From positions 248,001-312,000 of the forward strand of contig JAKCPB010000352.1 in the NCBI GenBank assembly GCA_021442155.1: a stretch of DNA of 64,000 bases, written 5' to 3'. The notes beneath the pieces were generated by a model. That model was not told where the DNA came from and ran no database searches. It saw nothing but the letters and a program-made list of their open reading frames with translations. A program made the translations under genes and the position numbers. This stretch comes from Cymbidium sinense. Taxonomy: Eukaryota > Streptophyta > Magnoliopsida > Asparagales > Orchidaceae. Shown piece after piece: positions 45,841 to 57,750 of this stretch; position 1 is the stretch's first letter; each line of letters opens with the position of its first letter.

Positions 45841-46293
45841 GAATAGTCAGAACCTTGACATCAAGAACATAACCATCAACTACGCTTAGTCTAGATCTGG
45901 CGAGGGAGGCAAAGGTGGAGGACATTATCGCGGGGATGGGTGTGGATGGAGGTGGTGGTTAGAGGTGGTTATGGAGGCTGGAGGAGTGATGGAGGTTTTG
46001 ACAGTGGTGGTGGCAGAGGGAGAGATTGAGGATATGAAGGCAAATCCCACTACTCAAGAGGTGAGAGTGGTTCTAATGGGAATTATAGAAACTAAATAAT
46101 GATCGATCCGATCTGCTACTTATGGAACTGAATCTTTACAGTAGAGATGGTTCTAGTTATCTATAGTTTTTGATTTGCTCTATGTGTGCTCATTTTTGTA
46201 CTATGTGTGTCTTAGAAAACTTGGTGTGTTACTTGGTTGATGAAATTGAAAACAATAAATATTGAATGTGAATTTGTTCTCTGTTAAAAAAAA
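45841..46293 (+). pseudogene. GR-RBP 3' fragment, copy 10
   Basis: NSQNLDIKNITINYA-stop-SR, SGEGGKGGGHYRGDG, then a deletion and frameshift in the Gly-rich region. GFDSGGGRGRD and HYSRGES..GNYRN-stop are visible. 3' UTR lacks part of the middle; A7 tail. The tail codon set differs from copies 6-9. Confidence 0.85.
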
Positions 46294-46745
46294 CCTAAAA
46301 ACTAAACCCTAAACTAAAACCTGAACCCTAGACCTAAAACCTAAAACCTAAAACCTAAACCCTAAACCCTAAATACTAGACCCTAAACCCTAAAAATCCT
46401 AAACCCTAAACCCTAATCCCTAAACCTTAAAACCCTAAAACCTAAACCCTAAACTTAAAACCTAAACCCTAAGCCCTAAACCATAAAACTAACCCTAAAC
46501 CTATAACCTTAAACCCTAAACCCTAAACCCTAAAAAACTCTAAACCCTAAACCCTAAACCCTAAACCCTAACCCTAAACACTAAACCCTAAAATCCTATA
46601 CCTAAACCCTAAACCTAAACCCTAAAGCCTAAAACCTAAACCCTAAACCCTAAACCTAACCTCAAACCCTAAACCTAAACCTAAAAAAACAAAATAATTT
46701 AAAAAATAAACTTGAACCCTAAAAGATAATAGAGCTAAACCCTAA
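46294..46745 (-). repeat. CCCTAAA-like array between copies 10 and 11
   Basis: About 450 bp of CCCTAAA with perfect runs near 46545-46570; no A/T/C tract or M between the two GR-RBP copies. Confidence 0.9.
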
Positions 46746-47210
46746 GAATAGGCAGAACCTTGATGACATGAACATCACCGTCAACCGTGCTCACTATATC
46801 GCGGAGGAAGGCGATTTATTGAAAGATGGTGGAGGATCTGGAGGTCCTAGTGGATGTGGAGGTGGTGGTCAGAGCAGTGGTGGTTATGGAGTTGGGAGGA
46901 ATGATGCGTGCTGACAGGTGGTGGCAGTGAGATTGAGGATATGATGGCGGATCCCGCTACTCGAGAGGCAGGGGTGGTTCTTATGAGAAATGAAGAAACT
47001 CAAGAGGCGGGGATGGTTCTGATTTGCTGCTTATAGAATTGTGTCTTTAGAGTAGAGATGGTTCTAGCTATCTAAGATTTTTTATTTGCTCTATGTGTGC
47101 TCATTTTATATCTATGTGATCGCTTGTGTCTTAGAAAACTTGGTGTGTTACTTGTTTGATGAAATCGAAAAGAAGAAATGTTGAATTTTATTTTATTCTC
47201 TATTAAAAAA
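46746..47210 (+). pseudogene. GR-RBP 3' fragment, copy 11
   Basis: NRQNLDDMNITVNRAH, then a diverged stretch (YIAEEGDLLKDG) and GGGSGGPSGCGGGGQSSGGY, GVGRND and a stop. Keeps NITVN, the ancestral form. A GAAGAAACTCAAGAGGCGGG duplication disturbs the C-terminus. 3' UTR near complete, A6 tail. Confidence 0.85.
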
Positions 47211-47390
47211 CTAAAAACAAAAACCCTAAACCCTAAACCCTAAAAATCTGAAACCCTAAAACCCTAAATCTTAGACCCTAATCCCTAAACCCTAAACCCT
47301 AAACCCTAAACCCTAAACCCTAAACCCTAATTCCTAAACCCCAAACACCAAACCCCAAACCCTAAACCCTAAACCTAAACTAAATAAAAC
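47211..47390 (-). repeat. CCCTAAA-like array
   Basis: Includes a perfect run of about seven CCCTAAA units at about 47283-47332, one of the longest on this side of the window. Confidence 0.95.
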
Positions 47391-48170
47391 CTAAAAATAA
47401 AATAAATAAAAAAACCAAAACCAAAATATTATAAAAAAATAAAATAAAATAAAAACCTAAACTAAAACCAAACCTAAACCTAAACTTAAACCTAAACCTA
47501 AAAAGAATATAAAATAAAAAATAAAAAATAAACTAAAATAAAATAAATTCAAACATAAACTAAACTATAAAAAATAAAAAATATAAAAAAAATAAAAACT
47601 AAACCTAAAATAAAAAAAAAATAAACTTAAAATAAAATAAAATAAAAACTAGATAAAAGCCTAAACCTAAAAAATAAACCTAAAACTAAAATCAAAACAT
47701 AAGTAAAAAATAAAGCCTAAACCCCAAACTAAAAAAAACTAAACCTAAAATAAAAATAAAATAAACCTAAACCTAAACTAAAAAAATAAAACCTGAACCT
47801 AAACCTAAAATAAACTAAACCTAAACCTAAACCTAAACATAAAGCCTAAATATAATAAAATAAACTAAAAATAAACCTACACCTAAACTAAAAATTAAAA
47901 CCTAAAATAAAAACTTAAAACCTAAACCAAAACCTAAAAATAAAAAAGAAAACCTAAACCTAAAAAGTAAAATAAAAATAAAACTAAACTAATAAATAAA
48001 CCTAAGCCTAAACCTAAACCTAAAAAATAAACTAAAATAAAAAACCAAATATAAAATAAATAAACTAAACTAAATAAAAGTTAAAATAAACCTAAAAAAA
48101 ACTAAAATAAATAAAAACAAACTAAATAAATTTTAACCTACAAGTTTACTTAATTTAAAATAAAAATAAA
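47391..48170 (-). repeat. A/T/C-only satellite tract ending in landmark M
   Basis: M variant CCTACAAGTTTACTTAATTT near 48137. Confidence 0.85.
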
Positions 48171-48446
48171 AAATGTATGTAAAAATAACCTTAACCCTAA
48201 AACTAACCCTATTCCCTAAACCCTAAACCATAAACCTAAAACCCTAAATCCTAAAGCCTAAACCTTAAAACCTTAAACCTTAAATCCTAAACCCTAAACC
48301 ATAAACCTTAACCCTAAAACCCTAAACCCTAAATATTAAACCCTAAACCCTAAACCCTAAACCCTAAAACCTACAACCCTAAACCCTAAACCCTAAACCC
48401 TAAACCATAAATCCTAAACCCTAAACCCTAAACACTAAACTCTAAA
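48171..48446 (-). repeat. CCCTAAA-like array, no GR-RBP insert
   Basis: CCCTAAA, with a perfect run near 48340-48366, directly followed by S: a short-form monomer. Confidence 0.9.
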
Positions 48447-49094
48447 CCCTAAAAACCTAAAAACCTAAACCTAAACTAAGTAAAACATAAAAATATAATA
48501 AATAAAAAAACCTAAACCTAAATAAAATAAAAAATAAAATAAAATCCTAACCTAATACTTAAACCTAAACCTAAGCCTAAAAGTTAAAATAAAATAAAAT
48601 AAAAATAAAAACTAAACTAAAATAAAATAAATAAACCCTTCAGCTGAACTTAAAAATAAAATAAACCTAAAAATAAAAACCCTAAAGAAAATAAAAACTA
48701 AAAGTAAAATAGAAATAACCTAAATAAAAAATAAACCTAAAAATAAATAAAAAATAAAAACTAAACCTAAATGTGAAATAAACTAAAACTAAACCCTAAA
48801 CTAAATAAAATAAAATAAATAAAAAATAAATCTAAACCTAAACTAAAAAATAAAACCTATAAATAAAATAAAATCCTAAAACTAAAACCTAAAAAAATAA
48901 TAGAAAAACCTAAACCTAAACCTAAAAAATAAACCAAAATAAAAAAACAAAACTATAATAAATAAACATAAAACAAATAAACTAAACTAAATAAAAATTA
49001 AAAATAAACCTAAATAAAAATAAAAAATAAAATAAACTAAAATATATAAAAAATAGACTAAATAAACCTTAACCAACCAGTTTAATTAATTTAA
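48447..49094 (-). repeat. A/T/C-only satellite tract, S to M
   Basis: 0.62-kb tract; M variant CCAACCAGTTTAATTAATTT near 49073. Confidence 0.85.
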
Positions 49095-50097
49095 AAAAAA
49101 CCATAAACCATAAACCCTAAACCTTAAACCTTAAACCCTAAATCCTAAACCCTAAAAACTAACCCCTAAACCCTAAAACTAACCCATAACCTTAAACCAT
49201 AAACCCTAAAACCCTAAACCCTAACTAAATATTAAACTTAAACCCTAAACCCTAAACCTCCTAAACTAAAACCTAAACTTAAACCTAAACCTAAACCTAA
49301 AAAGTAAAACCTAAACTTAAATATAAACTAAACCTAAACCTTAAACCTACTAAACTAAACCTAAAAGACTATAAACCTAAAACCTAAACCTAAACTAATT
49401 TAAACAAAACCTAAACCTAAACCTAAACAAATTTTGTAATATAAAATAAAACTAAACCTAAATAAAATAAAAATAAATAAAATAAAATAAAACCTAAACT
49501 AAAACCTAAACCTAAACCTAAAATAAAATAAAATGAAAATAAGAATAATTTAAAATAAAATAAATAAAAATCTAAACTATCTAAAAAATAAATAAACCTA
49601 AGAATAAAAAATCTAAATAAAATCAAAACTAAACATAAAATAAAAACTAAATCAAAACCTAAACCTAAAAAATAAACCTAAAAATAACTAAAAAATAAAA
49701 CTTAAACCCTAAACTAAAAAACCTAAACCTAAAATAAACTATACCAAACCTAAACTTAAACAAAATAAAATAAAATAAACTACAAATAAATTAAAACATA
49801 AATTAAAATATAAAACATAAAAATAAACCTAAAATAAAAACATAAAACTTAAACATAAAAAAAGGAAATAAAAACCTAAACTTTAACCTAAAAATAAAGA
49901 ATAAAACCTAAACATAAAAATTAAAATAAATATAAAACTCAACTACAAAATAAACCTAAACCTAAAAAATAAACTAAAATAAAAAACCTAAACTACAATA
50001 AATAAATTAAACTAAATAAATATAAAAATAAACCTACATAAAATAAAAAATAAAATAAACCCAAATAAACATAAACCTATCGGTTTACTTAATTAAA
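49095..50097 (-). repeat. Short-form monomer: CCCTAAA then A/T/C tract ending in M
   Basis: CCCTAAA-like to about 49250, then A/T/C tract with M (CCTATCGGTTTACTTAATTA) near 50072. M-to-M is 1.0 kb. No GR-RBP. Confidence 0.85.
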
Positions 50098-50373
50098 AAA
50101 AACCCTAAACCCTAAACCGTAAAACTAACCCTTAACATACAACCCTAAACCTACAACCCTAAACCTACAACACTAAACCCTAAAATCCTAAACTCTAAAC
50201 CTTAAACCCTAAACTCTAATCCTTAAACCCTAAAACCCTAAACCCTAAACCCTAAAACCCTAAATCGTAAACCCTAAACCCTAAACCCTAGAACCTACAA
50301 CCCTAAACCTTAAACCCCAAATTCAAAACACTAAAACCTAAACCCAAAACCCTAAACTAACTCTAAACCCTAA
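50098..50373 (-). repeat. CCCTAAA-like array
   Basis: Standard ~300-bp array before GR-RBP copy 12, with CCTACAACCCTAAACC words. Confidence 0.9.
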
Positions 50374-50861
50374 GAATGGGTGGAACCTTGACGGCTGGAA
50401 CCCAACTGTCAACTAGACTCAATCTAGATTTGCAAATGGAGACGAAGGTGCAGGCAGTGATTATCGCAGTTGTGGTGGATATGGAGGTGCTAGTGGATAT
50501 GGAGGTTGTGATCAGAGTTATGGTGGTTACGGAGGTGAGAGGAGCGACAAAGGTCACAACAATAGTGGTGGCGGAGGAAGAGATCTGGGATATGATAGCA
50601 AATCCCATTACTAAAGAGGCAGGGTTGGTTCTGATGGAAACTAGACAAACTAAAGAATGGTTGATTCGATCTGCTCCTTATGGAACTATGTCTTTATGTT
50701 AGAGACAATTTTACTCATCTAGGAATTTTGATTTGCTCTACGGGTGCTCATTTTAGATCTGTCATCGCTTGTGTCTTAGAAATCTTGGGGTGCTACTTGG
50801 TTGATGAAATCGAAAACAACAAATATTGAATCTAAATTTGTTCTTTGTTAAAACAAAAAAA
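50374..50861 (+). pseudogene. GR-RBP 3' fragment, copy 12
   Basis: NGWNLDGWNPTVN-stop-TQSR, FANGDEGAGSDYRSCGGYGG, ASGYGGCDQSYGGYGGE, RSDKGHNNSGGGGRDLGYD, SKSHY-stop, GSDGN-stop. The frame is unbroken by indels over about 85 codons; losses are point changes (several Gly to Ser, Cys or Glu). TAG at Gln is shared with copies 8, 9, 13, 14 and 16. 3' UTR and A-rich tail present. Confidence 0.9.
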
Positions 50862-51764
50862 ATAAACCCTAAACTAAAACTTAAACCCTAAACCTAAAAC
50901 ATAAATCCTAAACCCTAAATCCCAAACCCTAAACCCTAAATCTTAAATTAACCCTAAACCTTAAACCCTAAAAATCTAAAAACCTAAACTTAAACTAAAT
51001 AAACTAAAAAAACTAAATAAACCTAAGCCAAAAAATAATAAAAAAATTAAAATGTAAACTAAAACCTCAACCTAAACCTAAACCTAAAGAAAATAAAATA
51101 AAAAAATAAAACAACTAAATAAAATAAATAAAACCTAAACTAAAGAAAAAAATAAAAAGCCTAAACAAAATAAAAAGTAAACTTAAAATAAAAAAAAATA
51201 AACCTAAAATAAGATAAAATAAAAACTAAATAAAAACCAAAAAATAAATAAAAGATAAAACATAAACCCTAAACTAAAAAAAAAACCTCAACCAAAAGTA
51301 AAAAATAAAATAAATAAAATAAAATCAACCAAAACCTAAAGTAAAATAAAGAAAACTAAAATAAATAAAACCTAAACCTAAACCTAAAATAAACTAAACC
51401 TAAACCTAAACTTAAACCTAATAATATAAAATAAACTAAAATAAACCTAAACATAAAAAATAAAACCTAAAAATAAACCTAAAATAAAACCTAAAACCTA
51501 GACCTAAAAAATAAAATAAAAACCTAAACCAAAACCTAAAAATAAAAAATAAATAAAAATAAAACTCAACTAAAAAATAATCCTAAACTTAAAAAATAAA
51601 CTAAAATAAAAAACCTAAACTATAATAAATAAACCTAAAATAAATAAACTAGAAAAGTAAATTAAAATAAAAAATAAAACTAAATAATAAAATAATAAAA
51701 TCAAATCAAATAAACAAAAATAAAGTAAATAAAGCTAAACATACCAGTTTACCTAAATTTTTTA
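50862..51764 (-). repeat. CCCTAAA array, then A/T/C tract S to M (HOR copy 1, first part)
   Basis: S at about 50970; M (CATACCAGTTTACCTAAATT) near 51748. Particular words (CCTAAGCCAAAAAATAATAA at about 51023; AAATAATAAAATAATAAAAT near 51684) recur about 3.55 kb later at 54599 and 55227, placing this tract at the start of a higher-order repeat. Confidence 0.85.
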
Positions 51765-52044
51765 AAAAAACCCTAAAGCCTAAATCCTATACCCTAAACC
51801 CTAAATCGTAAAACTAACCCTAAACCCCAAACCCTAAACCTACAACCCTAAACCTACAACCCTAAACCTAAATCCTAGACCTTAAAACCCTAAACCCTAA
51901 ACCCTAAACCCTAAAACCCTAAACCCTTAACCTAAAACCCTAAACCCTAAAACCCTAAACCCTAAATCTTAAACCTAACCCTAAACCTCAATCCCCAAAC
52001 CCTAGCCCCTAAACCCTAAACCCTAAACTAACCCTAAACACTAA
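51765..52044 (-). repeat. CCCTAAA-like array (HOR copy 1)
   Basis: Ends with CCCTAGCCCCTAAACCC and CTAAACACTAAG, matched at 55585-55624. Confidence 0.9.
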
Positions 52045-52511
52045 GAATGGATAGAACCTTGATGGTAGGAACATCACCATCAACTAGGCTAAGTCAAGAT
52101 CTGGCGGTAGAGGCGAAGGCGGAGGCGGTGGGGGATCTAGAGGAGTTGGTGGATATGGAGGTGGTGGTCAGAGTAGTGGTGGTTATGGATGCTGGTTGAG
52201 TGGCAGAGGTTACAAACGTGGTGGTGTTGGAGGGAAAGATTAGGGATATGGTGTTGGATCCCGCTACTCGAGACACCAGGGTGGTTCTGATGGGAACTGG
52301 AGAGCTGAAGAACGGCTGATCTGATCTCCTTATGGAACTATGTCTTTATAGTAGAGACCGTTCTAATTATCTAAGGTTTTAGATTGGCTCTATGCATGGT
52401 CATTTTTTATCTATGTCATCACTTGTGTATTAGAAAACCTGGTGTGTTATTGGGTTGATAAAATCTAAAATAAGAAATGTTGAATCTGAATTTGTTCTTT
52501 ATCAAAAAAAA
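52045..52511 (+). pseudogene. GR-RBP 3' fragment, copy 13 (HOR copy 1, unit A)
   Basis: NG-stop-NLDGRNITIN-stop-AKSR, SGGRGEGGGGGSRGVGGYGG, GGQSSGGYG, a diverged CWLSGRGYKRGGVGGKD, stop, GYGVGSRYSRHQGGSDGNWR, then read-through (AEER) since the terminal AAC TGA is altered. A deletion has removed the GYRSGG block. Shares NITIN, RGVGGYG and flanks with copy 16. 3' UTR conserved; A7 tail. Confidence 0.9.
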
Positions 52512-53389
52512 CCTTAAACCTTAAACTAAAACATAAACGCAAAACTTAAAACCTAAACCCTAAACCCTAAACCCAAACCTAAAACCCAAAACCCTAAACC
52601 CTAAACCCTAAACCCTAAACCCTAAACCATAAAAAGTTAAAAACCTAAACCTAAATAAAAGAAAATAGAAAAATAAAATAAAAAGAAAATCTAACATTTA
52701 AAACTAAACCTAAACCTAAACCTAAAAAAAACATAAAATAAAAAATAAAAGCTAAACTAAAATAAGATAAATAAGAACCTAAACTAAACTAAAAGAAATT
52801 AAAAACCTAAATAAAATAAAAACTAAACCTAAAATAAAAATAAAATAAACTTAAAAGGAAATAAAAACAAAATTAAATAAAAACATAAATCTAAAAATAA
52901 ACCAAAAATAAATAAAAAAAATAAAACCTAAACCCTAAACCAAAAAAATACCTAAACCCAAAATAAAAATAAAATAAACAAAATAAAATATGCCAAAACA
53001 TAAACTAAAATAAACTAAACTAAAATAAAAAAAAACCTAAACCTAAACCTAAAATAAACTAAACCTAAACCAAAACCTAAACTAAATAAAATAAAATAAA
53101 CTAAAAATAAGCCTAAACCTAAACTAAAAAATAAAACCTAAAATAAAAAAAAAACCTAAACCAGAACCTAAAAATAAACATAAAACCAAAACCTAGAAAA
53201 TAAAATAAAAATAAAACTCAATTAAAAAATAAACTAAAATACTTAAACTTAAAATAAATAAACTAAACTAAATAAAACTAAAAAATAAACCTAAAGAAAA
53301 ATAAAAATAAAATAAACTCAAATAAACAAAAAATAAACTAAATAAACATAAACCTATTGGTTTACATATTTTTTTTTTAAAAAAAAACC
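52512..53389 (-). repeat. CCCTAAA, then A/T/C tract S to M (HOR copy 1)
   Basis: Begins AAACATAAACGCAAAACTTA, matched at 56105-56122; S at 52634; TAAGAACCTAAACTAAACTA (52771) matched at 56370. M (CCTATTGGTTTACATATTTT) near 53350. Confidence 0.9.
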
Positions 53390-53500
53390 CTATACCATAA
53401 ACCATAAACCCTAAAACCTAAACCCTAAAACTAACCCTAAACCCCATACCCAAAACCTATAACCTGAAACCCTAAAACATAAACTATCCTTAAACCCTAA
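53390..53500 (-). repeat. Short CCCTAAA-like array
   Basis: About 110 bp between M and copy 14. Confidence 0.85.
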
Positions 53501-53983
53501 GAATAGGCAGAACCTTGATGATAAGAGCATCACCATCAACTAGGCTCAGTCTAGATCTGGTGGTGGAGGCAAAGGTGGAGGCAGTGGTTATCATAGTGGT
53601 GGTGGGGGATCTGGAGGTGCTGGTGGATTTAGAGGTGGTGGTGAAAGTAGTGGTGGTTATAGAGGTAGGAGGAGCTATGGAGGTTTTCAGATGTGGTGGG
53701 GGCGGAGGGAGAGATCAGGGATATGATGGCAGCTCTCACTACTCGAGAGGTTGGTCTGATAGGAATAGGAGAAACTGAAGAATGACCAATCTGATTTGAT
53801 GCTTATGGAACTATGTCTTTACAATAAAGATGATTCAACTTATCTAGGGATTTTAATTTGCTCTATGGGTGCTCATTTTTCATATATGTCATCACTTGTG
53901 TCTTAGAAAACTTAGGATACAACTTTGTCGATGAAATCAAAAAGAAGAATTATTGAATTTGAATTTATTCTCTTTAAAAAAAA
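53501..53983 (+). pseudogene. GR-RBP 3' fragment, copy 14 (HOR copy 1, unit B1)
   Basis: NRQNLDDKSITIN-stop-AQSR, SGGGGKGGGSGYHSGGGGSG, GAGGFRGGGESSGGYRGRRS, YGGF, then a 1-base shift. GGFRGGG is shared with copy 17 (both have GGTGGATTTAGAGGTGGTGG). C-terminus GYDGSSHYSRG is in another frame. 3' UTR complete, A8 tail. Confidence 0.9.
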
Positions 53984-54065
53984 CCTTAAACCCTAAACTA
54001 AAACTTAAACCCTAAAATAAAATCTTAAACTTAAACCCCTAACCAAAAACCTAAACCCTAAACTG
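53984..54065 (-). repeat. Short CCCTAAA-like array between copies 14 and 15
   Basis: Only about 80 bp; no A/T/C tract between the copies. Confidence 0.85.
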
Positions 54066-54431
54066 AACAGCTTGATGAAAGAACATCAAACTAGGCTAGC
54101 CTATCGTGAAGCGGAGGCGAGATGTTTATAGTGGTGGTGGGATCTGGAGAAGTGAGAGGTGGTGTCAAACAAAGTGAGGTGGTTATGGAGGTAGGAGGAA
54201 TGAGGTTTCAGCCTGGTGGTGGTAGGGGAGAGATGGGGATGGAATCCCACAACTTCGAGAGCCATGGTGGTTCTATGGGAATGGAGAAACTAGATTATGA
54301 TAATCTTATGGAACAATGGTTTTACTTATGGAGATGGGTGCTCATTTTGATCATTTCCTTGTGTTTTAGAAACTTTGCTACTTTGTTGATGAAGAAATAT
54401 GGAATCTAAATATGTTCTCTGTTAAAAAAAA
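54066..54431 (+). pseudogene. GR-RBP 3' fragment, copy 15 (HOR copy 1, unit B2)
   Basis: Shortened by many small deletions: GCTTGATGAAAGAACATC for the LDGRNI region, then AAACTAGGCT. GGYGGRRNEVS-like pieces are out of frame. The 3' UTR is about half length. Position and shortened form correspond to copy 18. Confidence 0.8.
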
Positions 54432-55314
54432 ACATAAACCCTAAACTAAAACTTAAACCCTAAACTAAAAACCTAAATCCCAAACCCTAAACCCTAAACC
54501 CTAAATCCGTAACTAACCCTAAACCATAAACCATAAAAAGCTAAAAACCTTAACTAAGCCAAAAATAATAAAATTAAAAAATAAAATAAATAAATAAACC
54601 TAAGCCAAAAATAATAATAAAGTAAAAACTTAAACTAAAGCCTTAACCTAAACCTAAACTTAAAAATAAAATTAAATAAAAAATAAAAACTAAACTAAAA
54701 TAAAATAAATGAAAACCTAAACTAAACAAAAAATAAAATAACTTAAATAAAATAAAATAAACCTATAATAAAATAAAATTAAAAGTAAATAAAAGCCTAA
54801 ACCTAAAAAATAAACCTAGAAATAAATAAAAGATAAAACCTAAACCCTAAACTAAAAAAAACCTTAATCCAAAGTAAAAAATAAAATACATAAAATAAAA
54901 TCAACCTAAACCTAAACTAAAATAAATAAAACCTAAGCCTAAACCTAAAATAAATTAAAATTAAACATAAACCTAAACTGAATAACATAAAATAAACTAA
55001 AAATAAACCTAAACTTAAATAAACCTAAAATAGAAACATAAAATCTAAACCTAAAAAAATAAAATAAAAACCTAAACCAAAACCTAAAAATAAGAAATAA
55101 AATAAAAATAAAACTCAACTAAAAAAATACACCTAAACTTAAAAAATAAACTAAAATAAAAAAACTAAACTATAATAAATAAACCTATAATAAATAAACT
55201 AAAAAACTAAATAAAAATAAAAAATAAAACTAAATAATAAAATAATAAAATTAAATTAAATAAAAATAAATTAATTAAATAAACCTAAACATATCAATTT
55301 CTTTAATTTTAAAA
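54432..55314 (-). repeat. CCCTAAA, then A/T/C tract S to M (HOR boundary)
   Basis: S at about 54537; M variant CATATCAATTTCTTTAATTT near 55290. Equivalent to 50862-51764 one HOR period earlier. Confidence 0.9.
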
Positions 55315-55624
55315 AAAAACCCTAATCCCTAAATCCTAAACCCTAAACCCTAAACCTTGAACCCTAAAACTATCCGTAAACCCAAAACCCTAAACCTACA
55401 ACCCTAAACCCTAAACCTTGAACCTTAAAACCCTAAACCTTAAACCCTAAACCCTAAACCCTAAACCTAAAACCCTAAACCCTAAGCCTTAAACCCTAAA
55501 CCTTAAAACCCTAAACCCTAAACCATAAACCCTAAACCTTAAACTCTAAAACCTACAACCCTAAACCTTAATCCTCAAACCCTAGCCCCTAAACCCTAAA
55601 TCCTAAACTAACCATAAACACTAA
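55315..55624 (-). repeat. CCCTAAA-like array (HOR copy 2)
   Basis: Parallel to 51765-52044, including the CCTAGCCCCTAAACCCTAAA ending. Confidence 0.9.
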
Positions 55625-56093
55625 GATTGGACATAACCTTGATGGTAGGAACATCACCATCAATTAGGCTCAATCTAGATCTGGCAGTGGAGGGGAAGGC
55701 AAAGGTGGTGGTTATCGTAGTGGTGGTGGGGGATCTAGAGGTGTTGGTGGATATGGAGGTGGTGGTCAGAGCAATGGTGGTTTTGGAGGTGGAAGGAGCG
55801 GCAGAGGTTACAACTGTGGTGGTGGTGGATGGAAAAATCTGGGATATGATGGTGGATCTCGTTACTCGAGACGTAGGGGTGGTTCTGATGGGAACTGCAG
55901 AAATTGAAGAAGGGCTAATTTGATGCAATGGAACTATGTCTTTAGAGTAGAGATTCTAGTTAAAGGGTTTTTAGATTTTCTATCCATGCTCATTTTTTAT
56001 CTATGCCATCACTTGTGTCTTAGAAAACTTGGTGTGTTATTGATGAAATCAAAAGAAGAAATGTTGAATCAATTTGTTCTCTATTAAAAAAAA
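55625..56093 (+). pseudogene. GR-RBP 3' fragment, copy 16 (best-preserved; HOR copy 2, unit A)
   Basis: IGHNLDGRNITIN-stop-AQSR, SGSGGEGKGGGYRSGGGGS, RGVGGYGGGGQSNGGFGGG, RSGRGYNCGGGGWKNLGYD, GGSRYSRRRGGSDGNCRN-stop. A single premature stop (CAG to TAG), no indels: about 89 codons of the original frame are readable, ending at the original TGA. It still lacks the RRM's RNP motifs, a start codon and a promoter, so it cannot make a GR-RBP. 3' UTR slightly shortened; A7 tail at 56086-56093. Confidence 0.92.
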
Positions 56094-56954
56094 CCTTAAA
56101 CCTTAAACTAAAACTTAAACGCAAAACCTAAAACCTAAACCCTAAACCCTAAACCCAAACCCTACCCTAAACCCTAAACCCTAAATCCTAAACAAATCAT
56201 AAACCCTAAACCCTAAACCTTAAACCATAAAAAGCTAAAAACCTAAACCTAAACTAAATAAAATAGACAAATAAAATAAAAACATAATCTAAAATTTAAA
56301 ACTAAGCATAAACCTAAACCTAAAAAGAAAATATAATAAAAAATAAAAGCTAAACTAAAATAAAATAAATAAGAACCTAAACTAAACTAAAAGAAATTAA
56401 AAACCTAAATAAAATTAAAACTAAACCTAAAATAAAAATAAAATAAACTTAAAATGAAATAAAAATAAAATTAAATAAAAACATAAACCTAAAAAATTTA
56501 CCTAAAAATAAAACCTAAAAATAAATAAATAATAGAACATAAACCTTAAACCAAAAAAAATACCTAAACCCAAAATAAAAATAAAATAAATGAAATAAAA
56601 TATGCCTAAACCTAAATTAAAATAAATAAAACCTAAACCTAAATCTAAATAAACTAAACTAAAACCTCCTAAACAAATAAAATAAAATAAAATAAAATAA
56701 GCCTAAACCTAAACTAAAAAAAAACAAAACCTAAATAAAAATAAACCTAAAAAACCTAAAATAAAATTAAAAAACCAAACATAAAAAATAAAATAAAAAT
56801 AAAACTTAATTAAAAAATAAACTAAAATGCATAAACCTAAAATAAAAAAAATAAACTAAATAAAGCTAAATTAAAATAAAAATAAAATAAACTCAAATAA
56901 ACAAAAAATAAACTAAATAAGCCTAAACCTACTGGTTTACATAATTCTTTTTAA
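56094..56954 (-). repeat. CCCTAAA, then A/T/C tract S to M (HOR copy 2)
   Basis: S at about 56229; M (CCTACTGGTTTACATAATTC) near 56926. Parallel to 52512-53389. Confidence 0.9.
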
Positions 56955-57201
56955 AAAAAAACCCTAAACCCTAAACCCTAACACTAACCCTAAACCCTAA
57001 ACCCTAAAAACCTAAACCCCAAACCCTAAACCAAAACCCTAAACACTAAACCCAAAACCCTAAAAACCCTAAACCCTAAACCCTAAAACCCTAAACCCTA
57101 AACCCTAAAACCTACAACCCTAAACCTTAAACCCCAAATCTTAAACCCTAAACCATAAACTAACCCTAATCCCTAATCCCTAAACTATCCTTAAATCCTA
57201 A
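56955..57201 (-). repeat. CCCTAAA-like array
   Basis: About 250 bp, longer than its counterpart 53390-53500, showing array-length change between HOR copies. Confidence 0.9.
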
Positions 57202-57610
57202 GAATAGGTAGAACCTTGATGACAAGAAAATCACGCCAACAGCCTCAGATGGTGGAGGCAAAATCGGTGGATCACAAATGGTGGGGATCCGGAGGCCGGT
57301 GGATTTAGAGGTGGTGGTCAAAGCAAAAAAAGGGAAACGGAGGTTTCATGTGGTGGTGGCAGGAGAGATCGATATGATGGTAGATTTTCTAAGAGACGGC
57401 ATGGTTTGAAAAGGAGAACCAAGAATGATCGATCGACCTAAACTTTCTACTAGAGATGATTCTACTTATCTAAGTATTTTGATTTGCTTTATGGGTGCTC
57501 ATTTTTCATCTATATCATCACTTGTGTCTTAGGAAACTTGGGGTACAACTTTGTTGATGAAATCAAAAAGAAGAATTGTTGAATCTGAATTTATTATCTA
57601 TTAAAAAAAA
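57202..57610 (+). pseudogene. GR-RBP 3' fragment, copy 17 (HOR copy 2, unit B1)
   Basis: Begins AATAGGTAGAACCTTGATGA, like copy 14 (AATAGGCAGAACC). Many small deletions in the G-rich part; GGATTTAGAGGTGGTGGTCA kept. 3' UTR retains CTTGGGGTACAACTTTG as copy 14 has CTTAGGATACAACTTTG, a shared change from the usual CTTGGTGTGTTACTTGG. Confidence 0.88.
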
Positions 57611-57750
57611 CCTTAAACCCTAAACTAAAACTTAAACCCTAAACCTAAAACTTAAACCCTAAACCCTAAACCCTGAACCCTAAATCTTAAACCCCAAACC
57701 CTAAACCATAAACCTTAAACCCTAAACATTAAACTCCCCTTAAACCCTAA
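57611..57750 (-). repeat. Short CCCTAAA-like array between copies 17 and 18
   Basis: About 140 bp, counterpart of 53984-54065. Confidence 0.88.

Noticed and set aside
55625..56093. Copy 16 as a functional GR-RBP gene
   Set aside because: It lacks the RRM core, an initiator in frame and a promoter, and has a stop at the former Gln codon.
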